Part shown: positions 26,432-35,207 of the stretch, in pieces | How the letters are laid out: every line of letters starts with the position of its first letter | Position numbering within the stretch: the first letter of the stretch is position 1 | Assembly: GCF_006716645.1 (NCBI RefSeq) | Contig: NZ_VFPL01000001.1 | Location: forward strand, 682,001-746,000 | Reading direction: 5' to 3' | Length of the DNA: 64,000 nucleotides | DNA from: Arcticibacter tournemirensis | GTDB lineage: Bacteria; Bacteroidota; Bacteroidia; Sphingobacteriales; Sphingobacteriaceae | Made by a program: the position numbers and the translations under genes | Notes under the pieces: generated by a model | What the model saw: only the letters and a program-made list of their open reading frames with translations | Told to the model about the DNA's origin: nothing | Database searches by the model: none

Positions 26432-27910
26432 ATGGAAATATTACTACTTATATTTTTACCTCTGGTGGGTGCTGTTATAGCATCTTTATCGGGTAAATCT
26501 CAAGGGGTGAAAACGCTGGCTTTTATCTGGTCGTTGCTGTCGTTGGGTTTATCGGCCTATCTTCTTTCAGTGTTTAATCCCAATTCTCCGGAGCCTCAGT
26601 TTACCTATGATTACCCTTGGTTCTTATATTCTGGCATAAGATTCCAGGCCGGCATTGATGGGATAAGTATGCTGATGGTGTTGCTAACAAATGGTCTAAT
26701 TCCGCTTATTATACTTTCGAGTTTTAAACACCATTACCGGAACCCCGGAGCGTTTTATGCATTGATCCTTTTTATGCAGAGCGGACTTTTGCTTGTGTTT
26801 ACGGCATTAGATGGCTTTCTATTTTACATAGGTTGGGAAGCCGCGTTGATTCCAATATATTTTATCTGTGGAATCTGGGGAGGAGAGAACCGCATTCGTG
26901 TTAATCTGAAGTTCTTTATTTATACCATTTTTGGTAGCTTGATAATGCTGTTAGGTATCATCTATATGGCATCGCATACTCCTGACGGGACTTTCAGTAT
27001 ACAGTCGTTTTACAAGGTAACACTTGACCCGGCAACACAAGGTTGGGTATTCTGGGCGTTTTTTCTTGCTTTTGCTGTTAAAATGCCGGTATTTCCTTTT
27101 CACACCTGGCAGCCAGATACCTATACAGAGGCGCCTACTGCAGGAAGCATGCTTCTTGCGGGTGTAATGCTTAAAATGGGAATATACGGCGCTATCAGGT
27201 GGCTTATACCAGTAGCTCCCTTAGGTTTTGCAGAGTGGGGACCTGTTGCATTATTGTTATCGATTACGGGGATCGTTTACGCATCAATAATTGCGTTTAA
27301 ACAAAAAGATATTAAAAGACTTATAGCCTATTCTTCGATAGCGCACGTTGGACTTATTGCAGCGGGTGTATTCGTGTGGAATGTTAAAGGCTTACAAGGG
27401 GCCATGATCCAGATGTTAAACCATGGGGTAAATGTATTTGGATTGTTCTTTGTAGCGGATATACTCATCAGAAGAATGGAAACGCGTGATACAGATAAGA
27501 TGGGAGGAATAGCTGCAGTTGCTCCCACGTTTGCCGTTGCTTTTCTTGTAATCCTGCTAGGGACTATTGCATTGCCGCTTACCAATGGATTTATCGGAGA
27601 GTTTCTTCTGTTGATGGGCCTGTATAATTACAATTTATGGGCTTCGGTTATTGCGGGACTTACCATTATTTTCGGTGCAGTATATATGCTCAGAATGTAT
27701 CAGCGTACAATGCTTGGCAATACCAACGAAGGTACGTTAAATTTTAAAGAGATTGACGGAACGGAAAAGCTGGTACTTGGAATCGTATGTCTGCTCATTA
27801 TCGTTATAGGGGTTTATCCTAATCCTATTCTTCATATTTCTGAAGCGACAGTGAAATCTCTGGTGGAAATGGTAGATGGCAGAATACAAGGCATAAGTAC
27901 GACATTCTAA
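26432..27910 (+). CDS. nuoM: NADH dehydrogenase I subunit M
   Basis: Antiporter-like proton pump subunit, 492 aa, about 14 spans. FYIGWEAALIPIYFICGIWG near 130-149 carries the coupling glutamate, and PFHTWQPDTYTEAPTAGSML near 225 the second signature. It sits 22 bases after nuoL. Confidence 0.96.
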   Translation: MEILLLIFLPLVGAVIASLSGKSQGVKTLAFIWSLLSLGLSAYLLSVFNPNSPEPQFTYDYPWFLYSGIRFQAGIDGISMLMVLLTNGLIPLIILSSFKHHYRNPGAFYALILFMQSGLLLVFTALDGFLFYIGWEAALIPIYFICGIWGGENRIRVNLKFFIYTIFGSLIMLLGIIYMASHTPDGTFSIQSFYKVTLDPATQGWVFWAFFLAFAVKMPVFPFHTWQPDTYTEAPTAGSMLLAGVMLKMGIYGAIRWLIPVAPLGFAEWGPVALLLSITGIVYASIIAFKQKDIKRLIAYSSIAHVGLIAAGVFVWNVKGLQGAMIQMLNHGVNVFGLFFVADILIRRMETRDTDKMGGIAAVAPTFAVAFLVILLGTIALPLTNGFIGEFLLLMGLYNYNLWASVIAGLTIIFGAVYMLRMYQRTMLGNTNEGTLNFKEIDGTEKLVLGIVCLLIIVIGVYPNPILHISEATVKSLVEMVDGRIQGISTTF

Positions 27911-27938
27911 GTTGAATAAGTGATACAGAATTAGAAAA

Positions 27939-29315
27939 ATGAACGCATTAATTACGATATCTCTTTTAGCAATACTCATTTTATATTTAGGCTTGTTTAA
28001 GGCAAAAAGGGCGTTGCTGCCAGTGACTTTACTGGGACTGACCGGTGCATTTGTGCTTACCGTGATTGAATGGAATAGTTATGCTCAGCCCATCTTCAAC
28101 AATATGATGCAGTTTGACCGCTTTGCTGTGGTCTTTTCAGGTATTACTATCCTGACAACTGTATTGGTTCTGATTCTGTCTAAGGATTATTTCGAGAGGA
28201 TTAGTGCAAATGTTGCTGAATATTATGCGCTGATTCTGTTTTCTCTTGCTGGTATTATAATTATGGTTTCCTACCATAACCTTTCAATGCTCTTTATCGG
28301 CATTGAGATTATGTCGGTAAGCCTATATATACTTGCGGGTATAAAGAAAAGGGATTTTTCATCTAACGAGGCCGCTTTAAAGTATTTCCTTATGGGTGCT
28401 TTTTCGACCGGCTTCCTGTTATTCGGGACAGCACTTATTTATGGTGCTACAGGATCTTTTGATCTCGCGGAGATCAGAGAATACCTCGTTTCGAGTACTA
28501 AATCATCTCCTCTATTGTATTCGGGCATTATTTTATTAATCGTTGGCTTATGTTTCAAGGTGGGTGCTGCTCCTTTTCATTTCTGGACCCCCGATGTATA
28601 TGAAGGTTCGCCTTCTTTGATCACCGCTTACATGAGTACAGTTGTTAAAACTGCAGGATTCGCTGCCTTTTTGCGTATTATGTTGTACTGCTTTGCGCCT
28701 AAACAGGAATTTTGGATCCCGATGATTGTGGCCATTGCGGCCTTGTCTCTTCTGATAGGAAACGTTACCGCCGTATACCAGCAGCATTTTAAACGTATGC
28801 TTGCCTACTCGAGTATTTCTCATGCAGGTTATATGCTATTTGGGTTGATTGCCCTGAATGCCTCTTCTGTGAATGCATTGTTCGTTTATGCTGCGGCTTA
28901 CTCTGTAGCATCGGTTATTGCTTTTGCTGCTCTGATATTACTTCAGCGTCAGACCGGCAATGATAGCTTTGATAGTTTTAATGGTATTGCGAGGAAGAAT
29001 CCTTTTCTTGCCTTTACATTAACAATAGCCATGCTTTCGCTTGCAGGAATTCCGCTTACTGCAGGGTTTGTCGGCAAGTTTATGATGTTCTCCAGAACGC
29101 TTTCTGCATATCATACAATATTAGTAGTATTTGCTGTTATCAACGCCGTAATTGGTATATTCTACTATTTCAGGGTGATCATCTCTATGTATTTTAAGCC
29201 CGAAGAAAGGGCAGAGCTAACTGTTCCTACCGGTTTTAAAATTGTTCTTGCCTTTTCGGCGCTGGCTACTGTTGTGCTGGGTATTTACCCTGAATTTATA
29301 GCAAGCCTGATTTGA
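27939..29315 (+). CDS. nuoN: NADH dehydrogenase I subunit N
   Basis: Third antiporter-like subunit, 458 aa, about 14 spans, last gene of the operon. LFIGIEIMSVSLYILAGIKK near 111-130 and APFHFWTPDVYEGSPSLITA near 209 are family signatures. A 13-bp AT-rich palindrome follows the stop, which may end or stabilise the nuo transcript. Confidence 0.95.
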   Translation: MNALITISLLAILILYLGLFKAKRALLPVTLLGLTGAFVLTVIEWNSYAQPIFNNMMQFDRFAVVFSGITILTTVLVLILSKDYFERISANVAEYYALILFSLAGIIIMVSYHNLSMLFIGIEIMSVSLYILAGIKKRDFSSNEAALKYFLMGAFSTGFLLFGTALIYGATGSFDLAEIREYLVSSTKSSPLLYSGIILLIVGLCFKVGAAPFHFWTPDVYEGSPSLITAYMSTVVKTAGFAAFLRIMLYCFAPKQEFWIPMIVAIAALSLLIGNVTAVYQQHFKRMLAYSSISHAGYMLFGLIALNASSVNALFVYAAAYSVASVIAFAALILLQRQTGNDSFDSFNGIARKNPFLAFTLTIAMLSLAGIPLTAGFVGKFMMFSRTLSAYHTILVVFAVINAVIGIFYYFRVIISMYFKPEERAELTVPTGFKIVLAFSALATVVLGIYPEFIASLI

Positions 29316-29316
29316 G

Positions 29317-29350
29317 CGAATATTAAAATCATTTATTATTTTAATATTCG
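29317..29350 (+). terminator. AT-rich palindrome after nuoN
   Basis: Perfect 13-bp arms (29317-29329 and 29338-29350, CGAATATTAAAAT and its complement) flank an eight-base loop directly after the nuoN stop. The stem is AT-rich and lacks a T-run, so it is a doubtful terminator. TAGATTTA just after it (29351-29358) is a seven-of-eight match to the -7 box and may serve dedA. Confidence 0.4.
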
Positions 29351-29371
29351 TAGATTTACGAATATTCATTT

Positions 29372-30049
29372 ATGTACGAGCTCTGGGACTACCTTCAACA
29401 ATTGATAAATCCTGAACGGCTTCTAAGAGAGGGAGGTTTTTACCTCGTTCTTTTTGTCGTTTTTGCTGAGACAGGACTTTTTTTTGGTTTTTTTCTACCG
29501 GGCGATTATTTGCTTTTTCTGGCTGGAATGTTCGTTGCGACAGGAAAGCTCGATGCCTCCATATATACGCTGGTTGGGGGGTTAATTGCAGCTGCCGTGC
29601 TAGGCAACTTTGTGGGGTATTGGTTTGGAAAGAAGACGGGGCCTGTACTTTATGTTCGAAAGGATTCGCTGTTTTTCAAAAAGCGTTACATAAGGGCAGC
29701 TGAGGAATACTATGAGAAGCAGGGGGCTTTTGCATTAATAATGGGGCGCTTCATTCCTATAGTACGTACTTTCGCTCCGATTGTTGCCGGAGTAATAGGC
29801 GTAAATACAAGAAAGTTTGCTTTTTATAATATTTCCGGTGCTATTTTATGGGTTTCGTCCTTAACTTTATTGGGATTCTTTTTAGGCAGACGTTTTGAGA
29901 AGCAAATTGATGAATACCTTTTGTATATTATTGTAGGATTTATTGTTGTTACTGCGATTCCGTTAGTGTGGACTTTCCTGAAAAGGAAATTTGTTTTAAA
30001 CAAAAGTGAGAATAAAAAGTTGAACGAAAATATAAATGACTATGAGTAA
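29372..30049 (+). CDS. DedA family membrane protein
   Basis: A 225-aa DedA/SNARE-associated (VTT-domain) protein, a group now linked to lipid flipping across the inner membrane and to proton-gradient-dependent envelope homeostasis. Family stretches are FFGFFLPGDYLLFLAGM near 32-48, GNFVGYWFGKKTG near 81 and GRFIPIVRTFAPIVAGV near 124-140, with four to five membrane spans. It overlaps the pyrophosphatase gene. Confidence 0.9.
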   Translation: MYELWDYLQQLINPERLLREGGFYLVLFVVFAETGLFFGFFLPGDYLLFLAGMFVATGKLDASIYTLVGGLIAAAVLGNFVGYWFGKKTGPVLYVRKDSLFFKKRYIRAAEEYYEKQGAFALIMGRFIPIVRTFAPIVAGVIGVNTRKFAFYNISGAILWVSSLTLLGFFLGRRFEKQIDEYLLYIIVGFIVVTAIPLVWTFLKRKFVLNKSENKKLNENINDYE

Positions 30050-30587
30050 TGATAATGCCTGGCACAGAGTTTCACCAGGCAAACAACTACCAGTATCTGT
30101 TAATGCTATTATCGAAATTCCGAAAGGCTCAAAAGCCAAGTACGAAATAGATAAAGAGTCGGGCCTGTTAAGACTCGACAGAATTCTGTTCTCGTCGGTG
30201 ATGTACCCTGCCAACTATGGTTTTATACCACAAACATACTGTGATGATGAAGATCCACTGGATATTCTCGTATTGTGTTCAGCTGACGTGTTTCCAATGT
30301 CGATCATAGAAGCCAAGGTAATTGGTGTAATGCACATGGTAGATAACGGAGAGCAGGACGATAAGATCATTGCGGTTGCTAAAAATGATATGTCTGTTAA
30401 TTACATCGATGATTTAGACAGCTTGCCACCTCATACTATGAAGGAAATCGTAAGATTTTTCCAGGATTATAAAGCTTTGGAACACAAAAATGTTACGGTA
30501 GAGCAGCTGATGGGACGTGAGGAAGCATACAGGGTTATACAGGAGAGTATTGAGTTGTACAACAATACTATTGCAAACAAGCTATAG
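30042..30587 (+). CDS. ppa: inorganic pyrophosphatase, family I
   Basis: Soluble enzyme splitting pyrophosphate to drive biosynthetic reactions. About 181 aa, with the catalytic acidic signature DDEDPLDILVL (near 66-76) and KAKYEIDKESGLLRLDRIL near 31-49. Two starts are possible, ATG at 30036 or 30042; I prefer the second (MSNDNAWHRVSPG). Either way the start overlaps the last codons of dedA, which suggests coupled translation. Confidence 0.95.
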   Translation: MSNDNAWHRVSPGKQLPVSVNAIIEIPKGSKAKYEIDKESGLLRLDRILFSSVMYPANYGFIPQTYCDDEDPLDILVLCSADVFPMSIIEAKVIGVMHMVDNGEQDDKIIAVAKNDMSVNYIDDLDSLPPHTMKEIVRFFQDYKALEHKNVTVEQLMGREEAYRVIQESIELYNNTIANKL

Positions 30588-30592
30588 ATAGT

Positions 30593-31918
30593 ATGGGCTT
30601 CCAGATATTTCTTACTTTTTTTCTCGTTTTACTCAACGGCTTTTTTGTTGCAGCTGAATTTGCAATAGTAAAAGTACGCGCTTCCCAGATTGAGATTCAG
30701 GCTAAATCGGGGAGCCGCGTAGGTAAAACCGCCAAGCATATTACTCAGCATCTTGATGCCTATCTGGCGGCTACGCAGCTGGGTATTACTCTAGCGTCGC
30801 TGGGACTTGGTTGGGTCGGGGAAGAAGTAATGGAACACCTTCTAAGTAGCTTGCTGTATGCATTCGGAGCAGGGCCCGAATTTGTTGGCTCGTTTACTGT
30901 CACAGCAGCTCCAATTCTCGCCTTCTTGATTATTACTATCCTTCATATTGTATTCGGCGAACTTGCGCCGAAGTCGATAGCCATTCAGCGCCCCATCGGC
31001 GTTACTATGGGGATTTCTTTGCCGCTGCACTTCTTTTATATATTATTCCGGCCTTTTATCTGGTTATTAAACGGTTTGGCAAATCTTCTACTCAAACTTG
31101 TTGGTATTAGTACAATAAGCGGGCACGAATCGGCACACAGTTCTGAGGAGCTTCAATACCTCCTTGAACAGGGTAAAGAAAGCGGCGTCCTGGACAGCAA
31201 CGAGCATGAGCTTATCAAAAATGTATTCGACTTTAATGAGCGTGTTGTAAAGAATATCATGGTTCCGAGAACGAAGATCTCAGGGATCGAAATGAATGCC
31301 CCTGAATCCGAGGTACTGGAAACTATTTTAAAAGAGGGGTACTCTCGTATCCCTGTTTATGACGACTCCATTGATAAGATAATTGGTGTTATTCATGCCA
31401 AAGATATTTTGCCGATTGTTGCCGGAAGGAAAGAGATGATCTTGAAGGATATTATACGGAAGCCATTTTTCATCCCCGAGACAAAAAAGATCAACGATCT
31501 GATGAAAGAGTTTCAGCAAAGGCGCATTCAGATCGCTATTGTTCTGGATGAGTTTGGCGGGACGGCAGGCATGGTGACTTTAGAGGACATTGTTGAAGAG
31601 CTTGTGGGTGAAATACAGGATGAGTTTGATGAAGAAAAACCTATTGTCGAGAAGGTATCGGAACAGGAGTTTATCGTGAATGCGAATGCGGCGATTTATG
31701 ATGTTAACGAATATCTCCCGCATGACTTACCTGAGGACGAAGATTATGATACTGTTGGCGGGCTGGTAGGTGATCTGTTTGGGAAGATCCCTGAAGTTGG
31801 AGAACGTAAAGAGTTTTACGGCTATACTATTACCATTTTAAAGAAGACGGAACAAAATGTTGAGTCGGTTAAACTGGATCTGGTAATAAACCACGAAGAT
31901 GCCATAGACAACAGATAA
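30593..31918 (+). CDS. CNNM/CorC-HlyC family transporter
   Basis: A 441-aa membrane protein of the DUF21-CBS-CorC_HlyC type, often annotated as a hemolysin but better regarded as a Mg2+/Co2+ efflux or cation-homeostasis protein. Residues 1-190 form the DUF21 membrane domain with four hydrophobic spans; two CBS domains span about 210-335 (MVPRTKISGIEMNA, then IAIVLDEFGGTAGMVTLEDIVEE-like sequence); the CorC_HlyC domain fills 350-435. Starts five bases after ppa. Confidence 0.9.
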   Translation: MGFQIFLTFFLVLLNGFFVAAEFAIVKVRASQIEIQAKSGSRVGKTAKHITQHLDAYLAATQLGITLASLGLGWVGEEVMEHLLSSLLYAFGAGPEFVGSFTVTAAPILAFLIITILHIVFGELAPKSIAIQRPIGVTMGISLPLHFFYILFRPFIWLLNGLANLLLKLVGISTISGHESAHSSEELQYLLEQGKESGVLDSNEHELIKNVFDFNERVVKNIMVPRTKISGIEMNAPESEVLETILKEGYSRIPVYDDSIDKIIGVIHAKDILPIVAGRKEMILKDIIRKPFFIPETKKINDLMKEFQQRRIQIAIVLDEFGGTAGMVTLEDIVEELVGEIQDEFDEEKPIVEKVSEQEFIVNANAAIYDVNEYLPHDLPEDEDYDTVGGLVGDLFGKIPEVGERKEFYGYTITILKKTEQNVESVKLDLVINHEDAIDNR

Positions 31919-31937
31919 CAAGTAACAGAAGTAGCTT

Positions 31938-32636
31938 ATGCATCTGTTTTATACTCCAGATATCAAGGGCAGTGATTACGAGCTTAATGAAGAAGAGAGC
32001 CGGCATTGTGTAAAGGTTTTGCGTTTACAAGCGAATGATCTGGTGTTTCTGATTGATGGCAGAGGCGGATTCTATAGGGCCCGAATCGTTCATTCAAACC
32101 CTAAAAAGACAGTTCTGTCGGTGGAAGAACACTCAACTGAGTACGGTAAGAGAAATCATTTCCTCCATATTGCGATGGCTCCGACAAAGAACATCGAGCG
32201 ATTTGAATGGTTTCTTGAGAAAGCAACAGAAATAGGGATCGATGAAATTACACCGCTGATATGTGAGCGTTCTGAAAGAAGAGAGGCCAAGACAGCGCGT
32301 TTGAACAAGATCATCACATCTGCGGTAAAGCAATCCTTAAAAGCCTATCATCCAGTGCTTAACGAGCCTGTCAAGTATAAGCAATTTATCAATAAGGTTG
32401 AAGAACAGAAGTTTATTGCTCACTGTATGGAAGGTGATAAATTTTCGTTAAAACAATGTATGATACCAGGAGGTAGGTACACTATACTAATAGGACCGGA
32501 GGGAGATTTTACGCCGGGCGAGCTTCAGGAAGCAGTAGACTGTGGCTTTCGTCCGATCTCTTTGGGTAACAGCAGGCTCCGTACGGAGACCGCCGGACTT
32601 GAAGCGTGCTTTGAAGTAAACTTTTTAAACCGGTAA
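31938..32636 (+). CDS. rsmE: 16S rRNA (uracil-1498-N3)-methyltransferase
   Basis: Methylates U1498 of 16S rRNA. The 232-aa protein has an N-terminal PUA-like domain (1-70) and a C-terminal SPOUT fold with the SAM-binding trefoil knot: IGPEGDFTPGEL near 184 and LGNSRLRTETAGLEA near 209. The DUF4159 gene begins four bases after the stop. Confidence 0.94.
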   Translation: MHLFYTPDIKGSDYELNEEESRHCVKVLRLQANDLVFLIDGRGGFYRARIVHSNPKKTVLSVEEHSTEYGKRNHFLHIAMAPTKNIERFEWFLEKATEIGIDEITPLICERSERREAKTARLNKIITSAVKQSLKAYHPVLNEPVKYKQFINKVEEQKFIAHCMEGDKFSLKQCMIPGGRYTILIGPEGDFTPGELQEAVDCGFRPISLGNSRLRTETAGLEACFEVNFLNR

Positions 32637-32639
32637 GGG

Positions 32640-33302
32640 ATGAAACGTAAGGGTTTGATGCTTCTTTTGATAATAGAAGCTGCGTTTTTAATGAGCCCGG
32701 CCGTTCCCTCTTATAAACTTGCCAGATTAAAGTATAATGGAGGGGGCGATTGGTATGCCAATCGTACGGCTCTTATAAACCTTATTGCATTCTGTAATAA
32801 AAATATTGGAACTAATTTTGAGCCTGAAGAGGCTATTGTAGAGGCAGGAAGTTCGAGTATATATAATTATCCCTTTGTTTATATGACCGGACATGGAAAT
32901 GTTATGTTTTCTGATCAGGAAGCGAAGAACCTAAGGAGCTATTTAACGGGGGGAGGATTTCTTCATATAGACGATAATTATGGTTTGGATAAGTATGTAA
33001 GGCCGCAAATGAAGAAAGTATTTCCTGAACTGACATTTCTTGAGTTGGGTTCAGGACATCCTATATATAATCAAAAATTCAATTTCCCTGCAGGTTTGCC
33101 TAAGATACACGAGCATGATGGGAAAAGGTCGCAGGGACTGGCACTTGTTTATAAAGGGCGTGTAGTTGTTTATTATACCTATGAGTGTGATCTTGGGAAC
33201 GGTTGGGAAGACTACGGTACATACCCAGGCGATTCTAAAGCGACTCGCCAGAAAGCGCTTGAAATGGGCGCAAATCTTATTCAGTTCGTATTTACTCAAT
33301 AA
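32640..33302 (+). CDS. DUF4159 domain exported protein
   Basis: A 220-aa protein with an N-terminal hydrophobic signal (about 4-20) and a DUF4159 domain. The sequence YMTGHGNVMFSDQEAKNLRSYL with LHIDDNYGLD resembles the glutamine-amidotransferase-like fold assigned to this family. Function is unknown. It is the last gene of the dedA-to-rsmE group and ends at a strong bidirectional terminator. Confidence 0.8.
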   Translation: MKRKGLMLLLIIEAAFLMSPAVPSYKLARLKYNGGGDWYANRTALINLIAFCNKNIGTNFEPEEAIVEAGSSSIYNYPFVYMTGHGNVMFSDQEAKNLRSYLTGGGFLHIDDNYGLDKYVRPQMKKVFPELTFLELGSGHPIYNQKFNFPAGLPKIHEHDGKRSQGLALVYKGRVVVYYTYECDLGNGWEDYGTYPGDSKATRQKALEMGANLIQFVFTQ

Positions 33303-33339
33303 AAAAGGGGCGACTTATTCAATAAATCGCCCCTTTTTT
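33301..33339. terminator. bidirectional terminator
   Basis: GGGGCGA (33307-33313) pairs with TCGCCCC (33327-33333), with an inner TTATT/AATAA pairing, preceded by six A and followed by six T. It serves both converging genes, the DUF4159 gene and gldJ. Confidence 0.9.
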
Positions 33340-33356
33340 ATTGAGTAATGATACTC

Positions 33357-34982
33357 TTATCTCGCCCTGCTTGTTGCTCTTGATTTAGGCTGACTAAACT
33401 GGGGCTTATATTTCGTATTGATCTCTGCTGAACCCACCATATTCATCGCGCAGCGGAAGCCAATTTCTGCACTCGATTCATCCTGCTGGATAAATCTTCG
33501 TGTTGCAGGGTTGAGCCAGTATGCGCGGTCATTCCAGGATCCTCCTTTATAAACCTTCGAGCGGTCGTTCACCAATGAAGTGTTTCCGTATAGGTTCTGA
33601 TCTACCGTATCCTGGAATCCTCTCATATCAGGATCGAAAGATCTCCCGGACGAGGCGACAGAGTTTGCCGAGCTATCGGCTAATCCATTTAGTTCAGCCC
33701 ATGTTTGCTTTCTGCGTGAGGGTGCTGGATCCTTAATCGGTCGGCCATATTTATCTTTTGCGTATGTCCATTTCTTTTTATCTTCCAGGCGTTTATTCAC
33801 GTACTGGTTTCCGCGGAAGGGGTTAAAGTCTTCAAAATCTTCAAATGAAAGCTTGCGGTAGGTATCTTCAACCCATTCGTTCACGTTGCCCGCCATATTA
33901 TACAAACCAAAGTCGTTCGGCATGTAGCTTTTTACCGGCGCTGTGATGTCGGCTTTATCATTCAGATAACCGCCTGTACCCATGTTATCACCTTCTCCTC
34001 TTTTGAAGTTGGCCATTATAAGGCCCTGAGTTTTCTTCTTAGGAGATCTTACTCCAAGTCCTCCCCATGGATAGATTTTCCCATCCTCAATGTTCTCGTA
34101 TTGAGTATTGCCTGCGAGCGCCAAGGCCGCATATTCCCATTCAGCTTCCGTTGGCAGACGATAATGTTCTTTTAAAACACCGTCTTCTCTTGTAACAGGT
34201 CTTCTTGCTACGGTTTTTCCGGTAGTAGCTCCGGCAGCTGGACTTGAAGTAGCATTAAGATTTTTAGGCATTCTCTTTCCGTCAATTCCCGCTCCCTGAT
34301 ACTGCCCGTTCAAGTAAATATCCGTATTAAACGGTGTCGAAGGAGCTGCAGCAGTAGTTGCCTGAGCGGCTCCAGCTGTAGTAGCGCTACCTCCCCGTGC
34401 AAGGGTTTTGTGATCAAGCATAATTCCCTTGCTTCTTAATATCTCCTCATTCACACGATCCGTACGCCACTCTGCATAATCCCGTGCCTGTTCCCAGCTA
34501 ATACCAACAACCGGGTAGTCTTGAAATGCAGGATGTCTTAAATAGTTTTCGACATAAGGCTCGTTATACGACAATGGGCGGCGCCATACCAGCGTGTCTG
34601 GCAGTGAATTGTAATAATACTCCCTGTCTTCAGGGAAATTTCGCTGTATCCAGTATAAGTATTCGCGCCAGTCGACATTTGAAACTTCAGTTTCATCCAT
34701 GTAGAATGATGCTACAGTTACCCTTCTTCTGAGGTTATCATACTCATATGATAAATCCTGGTTAAGGCTTCCTCCCATTACAAATGTTCCGCCTTCAATA
34801 GCAATAAGTCCGGGTCCTGGCCCCGGTTTGACTTTTCTTGCCACCGAAAACCCGCCATTATATTTATTATTGTAGGCCCATCCGGTTTTAGAGGAAGCTC
34901 CGCTACTTTTGCTTTTACAGGAAGTCCCAAAGATTCCCAACGCCAATATCCCTGCGCTAAAAAGTATAGATAATTTTTTCAT
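33357..34982 (-). CDS. gldJ: GldJ-type lipoprotein, T9SS/gliding component
   Basis: Outer-membrane-associated lipoprotein needed with GldK for T9SS secretion in Flavobacteria and relatives. The 541-aa protein has a lipoprotein signal with Cys22 (GIFGTSCKS), the GldJ-type segment GWAYNNKYNGGFSVA (near 34-48) and an SUMF1/formylglycine-enzyme-like domain (about 60-525; GGTFVMGGS, EAEWEYAAL, GFRCAMN). An Ala/Thr/Pro-rich insert interrupts it at about 195-270. GldK is also SUMF1-like, but the N-terminal segment and neighbourhood to porV favour GldJ. Gliding itself is not implied; non-gliding species keep T9SS. Confidence 0.85.
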   Translation of the reverse strand: MKKLSILFSAGILALGIFGTSCKSKSSGASSKTGWAYNNKYNGGFSVARKVKPGPGPGLIAIEGGTFVMGGSLNQDLSYEYDNLRRRVTVASFYMDETEVSNVDWREYLYWIQRNFPEDREYYYNSLPDTLVWRRPLSYNEPYVENYLRHPAFQDYPVVGISWEQARDYAEWRTDRVNEEILRSKGIMLDHKTLARGGSATTAGAAQATTAAAPSTPFNTDIYLNGQYQGAGIDGKRMPKNLNATSSPAAGATTGKTVARRPVTREDGVLKEHYRLPTEAEWEYAALALAGNTQYENIEDGKIYPWGGLGVRSPKKKTQGLIMANFKRGEGDNMGTGGYLNDKADITAPVKSYMPNDFGLYNMAGNVNEWVEDTYRKLSFEDFEDFNPFRGNQYVNKRLEDKKKWTYAKDKYGRPIKDPAPSRRKQTWAELNGLADSSANSVASSGRSFDPDMRGFQDTVDQNLYGNTSLVNDRSKVYKGGSWNDRAYWLNPATRRFIQQDESSAEIGFRCAMNMVGSAEINTKYKPQFSQPKSRATSRAR

Positions 34983-35115
34983 TTAAATTATTAATGAGAG
35001 CTACGATGCTAAAATAGTCATAAATCATCAGCATGACAAAATCAAGTTCAAAGCCGATTTTATCTTTATACGCTTATTAATCTCGTGGGTTACACCAATT
35101 TAAAACTAGGTAATT

Positions 35116-35165
35116 AAAACCCTAAAGCTGAACAATTTCAGTTTTAGAGAGCCGCGGGGTTTTTA
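35116..35165 (+). other. stem-loop in gldJ-porV divergent gap
   Basis: CTAAAGCTGAA (35122-35132) pairs with TTCAGTTTTAG (35137-35147) with one G-T pair, and AAAACCC (35116-35122) can extend to GGGTTTT (35157-35163), ending in T-rich sequence. A terminator-like fold between divergent genes is unexpected; it may be part of a porV leader or a small RNA. Confidence 0.4.
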
Positions 35166-35207
35166 ATAAAATGATGCCCCGTATAATTTTTTTTTTACTT
35201 TTAATGA

